Below are positions 4,234 through 8,375 of a stretch of 8,375 nucleotides of DNA, in pieces. The translations under genes were made by a program, and so were the position numbers. Numbering within the stretch: the stretch's first letter is position 1; every line of letters begins with the position of its first letter. The DNA comes from Clostridiales bacterium. Its GTDB lineage: Bacteria > Bacillota > Clostridia > Oscillospirales > CAG-382. The stretch covers positions 1 through 8,375 of the forward strand of contig DMMZ01000006.1 of the NCBI GenBank assembly GCA_003452915.1, read 5' to 3'. The notes under the pieces are model-generated. The model searched no databases, was not told where the DNA came from, and saw only the letters and a list, made by a program, of their open reading frames with translations.

Positions 4234-6276
4234 TTATTCAGAAACAGTGCTTTCAACTGACTCGGTTTCGGATACGTCATCAGATACTTCATCTGAAGTG
4301 TCATCTGATGTATCGTCATCAGCCACAGCGGGCATTCCGGTTATAGTTGCACCTTCATAAACCCTATCTCTGAGCGGCTGCCAGTTGATAATAGCATTTC
4401 CGGTTAAAACAATAGTTCCTGCGAAATCTTCTTTAAACGCATCCTTCATTCCCTCAACACTGGTTATTTTGTTGTAGGAAAGATCGAGGTTGGTTAAATT
4501 GTCAAGTCCTTTTACAGCTAACATATCAACAATCTCATTGTTGTCAAGTACAAGCTTTGTAAGCTTGGTAAGAGAATGCACTGCTGTAATGTCAACAATT
4601 TTATTGTAATTCATTGTAAGGTCTGTTAGTTCAACACAAGTTGCAAGTCCGCTTATATCAACTATAGAATTGTGGCTTAAGTTTGCTGTTGTAAGCTTTG
4701 TGCAGTTTTTGAGTGAGTTCAGATTCTCTATCTTGTTGTAGCTTAAGTCAAGTGAAGTAAGCTCAGTACAACCCTCTAAACCGCTTATATTAACGATAGA
4801 ATTGTAACTTAACTTTGCAGATGTAAGCTTGGAGCAGTTCTTAAGCGAACTTAAATCTTCTATCTTATTATATGTTAAATCAAGTGTCTTAAGTGCTGTA
4901 CAGCCTTCAAGACCGCTTATATCAACAAGCAATCCGTACTCATTAACGTCTTTATCATCATCATCTTCTTCTTCGGATTCATCGTCACTCTCTTCTGAGG
5001 TGGTATCTACGGAAATGTCCGAGGAAATGTCCGAGGATGTATCAACAGAAGCTTCATCCGAATTATCAGATACAGTTGCAGATATGTCATTCGAAATGTC
5101 ATCTGAAACGTCATCCGAGGTTTCAGCAGGGGTATCATTGGTAGTATCTTGAGAAGTTTTAATTATAAGGTTCTCCAACGAGGTCATTTTTTCTAGTGCG
5201 TCGAGATTTGTAAACTCGTTATCGGATAAGTCAAGATTTTTCATCTTAACACAATTTGTGATACCGCTTATGTCGGTGATATCGTTCATGGCTGCGCTTA
5301 AATCAGTAAGGTTTTTAAGCTCTGATAACGAATTCAAATTGGTTAATTTATTGCCAGACAATAAAAGAGTGTCAAGATTTTCAAGTGTTGAAATAGCCGA
5401 AATATCAGTAAGCTCATTGCTCATAAGATTAAGCGAGGTAAGTGAGGTCAATGAAGATAACGGGTTAAGATCGGTTATTCTAAGTCCGCCCATTAAAAGA
5501 GATTCAAGCGTTGTTGCTTTTTCAATTCCCGTTAAACTTTTTACCTGCGAAGCGGAAATATCAAGATTCTTAAGGCTTTCGAAGTTTTCTATACCGTCAA
5601 GATTTTTAAGTCCCGAATATTGGGCCGAGAGATACTCCAGCTTTGTTAAACCGGAAAGCTGCGATAGATCAGTAAGATCAGATAACTTAATCTGGTTTAA
5701 TACGGAATAAAAATCAATTTGCTGTATAGTTTCAGAATATTGAGAGTAATATGAAGTTATATTTGCATCTTGATACATCTGGTTTACATGGTCTGAGTCC
5801 ATAACCGAGAGAACTCTAAGGTTCTTGAAAACAGCAAGGTCTTCCGCTTCTGTCAATATATAAGGAACAATTATTTTATTTTCCGGAACAGCTTCCTCAG
5901 AGGTTTCGTCGGTTTCGTTGGAGCTATCGGCTGCTTCTTCTGATTTGGTTATCATGTAATCGGTAAAGCTTTGCTCACCAATGACAACAACAGGCTGTGC
6001 ATAAGAATACATGTTTGTTTTATCTGCATCATTTATTCCTATTTCACAGTAATAATAAAGGCTGTCGTATTTTTCCAGCATTTCTTCGGTTATCTGACGA
6101 GGTTTTACATCCAAAGCATCTGCTAATGCCTTTGCAAAATCCTGATCCTTAAAAAGTTTGTTGGTATTCATATATGATGTGAATACTATAAAACCTGTAG
6201 CTGCAACAAAGATAAGACAAGCTATTATTGTAGTAATTAAGCTTTTTCTTTGCTTTTTTCTGTTATAAACGCTCAT
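4234..6276 (-). CDS. Membrane-anchored internalin-like leucine-rich-repeat protein with a split LRR array
   Basis: The 680-residue protein has a basic N-terminus (NRKKQRK) and one hydrophobic segment (about 13-33), an uncleaved anchor or signal peptide that puts the rest outside the cell. An N-terminal region (about 40-190, with an acidic patch at 112-132) includes a helical cap, DFAKALADAL...ITEEMLEKYDSL. Two arrays of 22-residue internalin-type repeats (LxxLxxLxLSxNxIxDIxxL) follow at about 195-373 and 447-632. Between them lies an acidic Ser/Asp/Thr/Glu linker (about 374-446), and a similar acidic tail covers 652-680. In array 2 a 44-residue double repeat (451-494) is duplicated (495-538) with 33 of 44 identities. 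No LPxTG motif, dockerin or SLH domain is seen, so attachment would be by the N-terminal segment. A GGAGG at 6287-6291, 10 nt before the ATG at 6276, supports the start. Adhesion or ligand binding is the likely role; the ligand is unknown. Confidence 0.9.
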   Translation of the reverse strand: MSVYNRKKQRKSLITTIIACLIFVAATGFIVFTSYMNTNKLFKDQDFAKALADALDVKPRQITEEMLEKYDSLYYYCEIGINDADKTNMYSYAQPVVVIGEQSFTDYMITKSEEAADSSNETDETSEEAVPENKIIVPYILTEAEDLAVFKNLRVLSVMDSDHVNQMYQDANITSYYSQYSETIQQIDFYSVLNQIKLSDLTDLSQLSGLTKLEYLSAQYSGLKNLDGIENFESLKNLDISASQVKSLTGIEKATTLESLLMGGLRITDLNPLSSLTSLTSLNLMSNELTDISAISTLENLDTLLLSGNKLTNLNSLSELKNLTDLSAAMNDITDISGITNCVKMKNLDLSDNEFTNLDALEKMTSLENLIIKTSQDTTNDTPAETSDDVSDDISNDISATVSDNSDEASVDTSSDISSDISVDTTSEESDDESEEEDDDDKDVNEYGLLVDISGLEGCTALKTLDLTYNKIEDLSSLKNCSKLTSAKLSYNSIVNISGLEGCTELTSLDLSYNKIENLNSLKNCTKLTTANLSHNSIVDISGLATCVELTDLTMNYNKIVDITAVHSLTKLTKLVLDNNEIVDMLAVKGLDNLTNLDLSYNKITSVEGMKDAFKEDFAGTIVLTGNAIINWQPLRDRVYEGATITGMPAVADDDTSDDTSDEVSDDVSETESVESTVSE
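4597..4926 (-). repeat. Tandem 44-residue (132-bp) LRR duplication inside the LRR gene
   Basis: Within array 2 of the LRR protein, residues 451-494 and 495-538 are two copies of one double-LRR unit (33 of 44 residues identical by hand count), followed by a half copy at 539-560. The DNA copies are visibly diverged at many third positions, so this is an older unequal-crossover product rather than a recent slip. Each unit starts V-D/N-I-S-G-L and carries a Cys near the middle of both repeats. Confidence 0.8.
4939..5157 (-). other. Low-complexity acidic linker region of the LRR gene
   Basis: These 219 bases encode about 73 residues made almost only of Ser, Asp, Thr, Glu, Val, Ile and Ala, including repeated S-D-D/N-x-S units and a run of Glu/Asp near the end (EEEDDDDKD). 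The DNA is built of short repeats such as TCATC and GTCATCTGA, which are prone to slippage. It separates two complete LRR arrays. The same composition recurs in the C-terminal tail (4237-4323). Confidence 0.75.
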
Positions 6277-6315
6277 TTAAAAATGTCCTCCGATTTTTTA
6301 TACTTCCAAAAATAA

Positions 6316-6344
6316 ATTTTATCATATTATTGTTTTTTTTACAA
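6316..6344 (-). promoter_or_regulatory. Promoter of the LRR/acetyltransferase genes
   Basis: On the coding strand TTGTAA (6339-6344) is followed after exactly 17 bp by TAAAAT (6316-6321), with a TGA directly before the -10 forming an extended -10 (TGnTAAAAT). The A-rich spacer is typical of Firmicutes promoters. Transcription would start near 6309, about 33 nt before the ATG, leaving the GGAGG ribosome site inside the leader. This suggests that the LRR gene does not depend on read-through from the gene upstream. Confidence 0.6.
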
Positions 6345-6363
6345 TGATTTTTTAATTATAGCT

Positions 6364-7032
6364 TTATTCACTATAGGTTATTATTTTGTTGAAGCAAAGT
6401 TTGTTACCTTCATAAACTTCAACAGATCTACCGTAAGAGATACTGTCCTTATCCGGTGAATGGCGAATGCAGATTATTACTGTATCGGGAAATTGATTGA
6501 ATTCCGGAGTTGAATAAATATCTAAGTCTTTTAAATAAACACCGTATTCGTCTATCGCATTCTCGGGAATATCCTTCTCATATAAAACATCAGAAAGCTT
6601 TGCTAAAACACCGGCTTCTAAAAGAATGTCGTAATAATATTTTTCAACTATATAAATTACGCTCTCACCGGTTCTTATTTCAGCTTGAAAGCGCTTCATT
6701 ACCTCTGTATTAGCATCAGCATCGATAATAATTCCGCTTGTTTCGCTTGTAAGAGCGGTAAGCTCCATATAAGCTATAGTTTTTCTTTCGTCTTTATTAT
6801 AATCCTCGATCATTCCTTCTAATTTTTCTTTAATTTCGTAAGTGCCATTTACAGAAACTGTCGCTTTTCCGACAAAAAGAATACTTACATCTGGTTCGTG
6901 TTTTTGTGTAAGCTGATATATACCAATGGAAATAAATAAAATAATAGCACTTCCGAAAATTATCATCCATTTATTGTAATACCAGATATGCTCACACCAT
7001 TCTTTAAAGGTGAGTTTTTGTGTTTTCTCCAT
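6364..7032 (-). CDS. Single-pass membrane protein of unknown function
   Basis: I do not recognise a named family. The 222-residue protein has a cytoplasmic N-terminus rich in aromatics (FKEWCEHIWYYNKWMII, about 9-25), one membrane segment (about 22-40), and an extracytoplasmic domain of about 180 residues. That domain starts with EPDVSILFVGKATVS, a beta-strand-like stretch, followed by mixed alpha/beta sequence with no catalytic motif or cysteine pair that I can see. It is probably a signal-anchored surface protein. It lies between lysS and the LRR gene on the same strand, 112 and 87 nt away. The ATG at 7032 has no good ribosome site: the nearest GGAG is 16 nt upstream, and no ATG, GTG or TTG with a better site is in frame, so initiation may be weak or assisted by the palindrome at 7055-7066. 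That the product is real is supported by length and by its even, non-repetitive composition. Confidence 0.75.
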   Translation of the reverse strand: MEKTQKLTFKEWCEHIWYYNKWMIIFGSAIILFISIGIYQLTQKHEPDVSILFVGKATVSVNGTYEIKEKLEGMIEDYNKDERKTIAYMELTALTSETSGIIIDADANTEVMKRFQAEIRTGESVIYIVEKYYYDILLEAGVLAKLSDVLYEKDIPENAIDEYGVYLKDLDIYSTPEFNQFPDTVIICIRHSPDKDSISYGRSVEVYEGNKLCFNKIITYSE

Positions 7033-7054
7033 ACGTAAAATTACTTTTCTCCGA

Positions 7055-7066
7055 CGGTATTTACCG
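7055..7066. repeat. Short palindrome before the unknown membrane-protein gene
   Basis: CGGTATTTACCG has perfect 5-bp arms around 2 bases, and lies 23 nt upstream of the ATG at 7032 and beside the only GGAG (7050-7053). It could be an operator half-site pair or a tiny hairpin near the ribosome site. It is short enough to arise by chance. Confidence 0.3.
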
Positions 7067-7082
7067 AATGCAATTACCTAAT

Positions 7083-7116
7083 AAAAAGCTATACCATCCC
7101 TCGCCGGTGAAATGGT
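7083..7116 (-). terminator. Probable lysS terminator
   Basis: On the minus strand ACCATTTC pairs with GGGATGGT (8 bp including two G-U pairs) around an 8-nt loop ACCGGCGA. A TTTTT run starts 5 nt later (7083-7087). It begins 28 nt after the lysS stop. The stem is modest and the T run is offset, so termination may be partial, with read-through into the downstream membrane-protein gene. Confidence 0.45.
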
Positions 7117-7144
7117 TTTTAAATTACCTATTTTGCGGTGTAAA

Positions 7145-8375
7145 CTATTTTATTTCAGGCTTCATGGTGGGGAAAAGCAACACGTCTCTTATTGAAGCCG
7201 AATCAGTAAGCAACATTATAAGGCGATCAACTCCGATACCGAGACCGCCGGTCGGAGGCATACCGTATTCAAGTGCGTTCAGGAAATCCTCATCCACGTC
7301 GTTTGCTTCAGCGTCTCCTTTAGCTTTCTTTGCAGCCTGCGCTTCAAAACGTCCTCTTTGGTCAATCGGGTCGTTAAGCTCGGAAAAAGCGTTTGCGATT
7401 TCTCTTCCTACAATAAACAACTCAAAGCGTTCTGTGTAATCGGGATTGCTCGGCATTCTCTTTGCTAGCGGGCTTATTTCAACAGGATGATTCATAATAA
7501 AAGTAGGCTGAATAAGATTTTCTTCAACATATTTTTCAAAGAACAGGTTGAGAATATCACCCTTCTTGTGATGAGACTCAAATTGTATATGATGTTGTTT
7601 TGCAAGTGATTTTGCATCTTCTTCGCTTGTTACAGTATAGAAATCAACTCCACAAGCATTCTTAACTGCATCTGCCATCGAGAGCCTTGCAAAAGGCTTT
7701 TCAAAATCAATCTCAACATCACCATAGGTGATAATAGTTTTGCCAAGTACCTTTTTTGCAACAGTGCGGATAAGGTCCTCGGTCAAGTTCATCATTCCGA
7801 TGTAATCTGTATACGCTTGATAAAGCTCCAACATTGTAAATTCTGGGTTGTGACGGGTGTCCATACCCTCATTTCTAAAAACTCTGCCCAACTCATATAC
7901 ACGCTCAAAACCGCCTACAATAAGCCTTTTCAAATGAAGCTCAAGTGCAATTCTCAAAACCATGCTTATGTCCAGGGTATTATGATGGGTTATAAACGGA
8001 CGTGCGTTTGCACCACCTGCCATGTTGTGGAGAATAGGTGTTTCTACCTCTAAAAAGGACAAATTGTTAAGGTAATTTCTTATCTCGGATATTATTTGCG
8101 AACGCTTTAAAAAAGCGTCCTTTACCTGCGGATTAACTATTAAATCAACATATCTCTGACGGTAACGGAGGTCCTGATCCTTCAAACCATGCCATTTTTC
8201 GGGAAGGGGAAGCAATGACTTTGAAAGTAGAACAAGCACTTTTGCATGAATGGAAGTCTCACCTCTGCGAGTTTTGAATACAAAGCCCTTAAGACCTATT
8301 ATATCGCCAATATCCCACTTGCGATAATCTAAAAAAGCTTCTTCCCCAATATCGTCTATACGTATATAAACCTGA
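7145..8375 (-). CDS. lysS: Lysyl-tRNA synthetase, class II (5' end outside the window)
   Basis: The enzyme charges tRNA-Lys with lysine using ATP, in the cytoplasm. The frame stays open to the window edge, so the 409 residues seen lack about the first 85-90 of a family of roughly 490-500. The visible part begins inside the anticodon-binding OB fold (QVYIRIDDIGEEAF...FKTRRGETSIHAKVLVLLSKSLLPLPEKWHGLKDQDLRYRQRYVDLI). It then enters the class II catalytic core, with motif 2 GRVFRNEGMDTRHNPEFTML (about residues 163-182) and motif 3 GLGIGVDRLIMLL near the C-terminus. The chain closes in the usual IRDVLLFPTMKP. A GTG at 8239 is only an internal valine codon and not the start, because recognisable LysRS sequence continues upstream. 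It is first of the run of minus-strand genes here and is followed by a probable terminator. Confidence 0.97.
   Translation of the reverse strand, partial: QVYIRIDDIGEEAFLDYRKWDIGDIIGLKGFVFKTRRGETSIHAKVLVLLSKSLLPLPEKWHGLKDQDLRYRQRYVDLIVNPQVKDAFLKRSQIISEIRNYLNNLSFLEVETPILHNMAGGANARPFITHHNTLDISMVLRIALELHLKRLIVGGFERVYELGRVFRNEGMDTRHNPEFTMLELYQAYTDYIGMMNLTEDLIRTVAKKVLGKTIITYGDVEIDFEKPFARLSMADAVKNACGVDFYTVTSEEDAKSLAKQHHIQFESHHKKGDILNLFFEKYVEENLIQPTFIMNHPVEISPLAKRMPSNPDYTERFELFIVGREIANAFSELNDPIDQRGRFEAQAAKKAKGDAEANDVDEDFLNALEYGMPPTGGLGIGVDRLIMLLTDSASIRDVLLFPTMKPEIK

Noticed and set aside
4597..4926. CRISPR-like or satellite array from the regular repeats in the LRR gene
   Set aside because: The repeats are in frame, 66/132-bp spaced and diverged at third positions, so they are protein repeats.
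4829..5152. Plus-strand 107-codon open frame, Ser/Glu-rich, opposite the LRR linker
   Set aside because: It is the complement of the Asp/Ser repeat codons, has no ribosome site, and its composition is explained by the minus-strand gene.
5258..5710. Plus-strand 150-codon open frame inside the LRR gene
   Set aside because: Antisense shadow of LRR repeats with no independent evidence.
8237..8239. GTG at 8239 as the start of lysS
   Set aside because: Recognisable LysRS OB-fold sequence continues in frame to the window edge.

Overview
The window looks like an ordinary chromosomal segment of a low-GC Gram-positive anaerobe, most likely a Clostridia member of the Oscillospiraceae/Ruminococcus kind. 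The reasons are AT-rich intergenic DNA, AGGAGG-type ribosome sites, TATAAT promoters, bacterial housekeeping genes of Firmicutes type, an archaeal/fungal-type aspartate-semialdehyde dehydrogenase, and an LRR surface protein with Ser/Asp/Thr-rich linkers. The taxonomic call is inference from sequence style only; no rRNA or other marker is present.

Left part (1-1465, minus strand): the 5' end of pyruvate kinase (pyk) runs off the left edge. It is followed by about 500 bp of AT-rich non-coding DNA holding a pyk promoter and several short palindromes, then a small BspA-like (LRR_5) leucine-rich-repeat protein with no signal peptide. Centre-left (1500-2471): a divergent promoter region separates this LRR gene from a plus-strand pair, a stand-alone AraC-type DNA-binding domain and a stand-alone, probably degenerate GGDEF protein (signature GHDEF). 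The pair ends in a bidirectional terminator shared with asd.

Right part (2478-8375, all minus strand): reading in transcription order, lysS (class II lysyl-tRNA synthetase, 5' end outside the window), a probable lysS terminator, a single-pass membrane protein of unknown function, a 680-residue membrane-anchored internalin-like LRR protein with its own promoter, a GNAT acetyltransferase 15 nt behind it, and asd after a 175-nt leader with a strong hairpin.

The genes do not form one pathway. Pyk, Asd and LysS are core metabolism and translation. The two anchored proteins and the GNAT form a plausible small surface-protein cluster. The AraC/GGDEF pair looks like a small regulatory operon. I see no transposase, integrase, CRISPR array, tRNA, rRNA or phage gene. 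The items most worth a second look are the AraC + GHDEF pair, the acidic linker that splits the LRR array, the uncharacterised anchored protein beside it, and the asd leader hairpin whose loop can pair with the asd ribosome-binding site.
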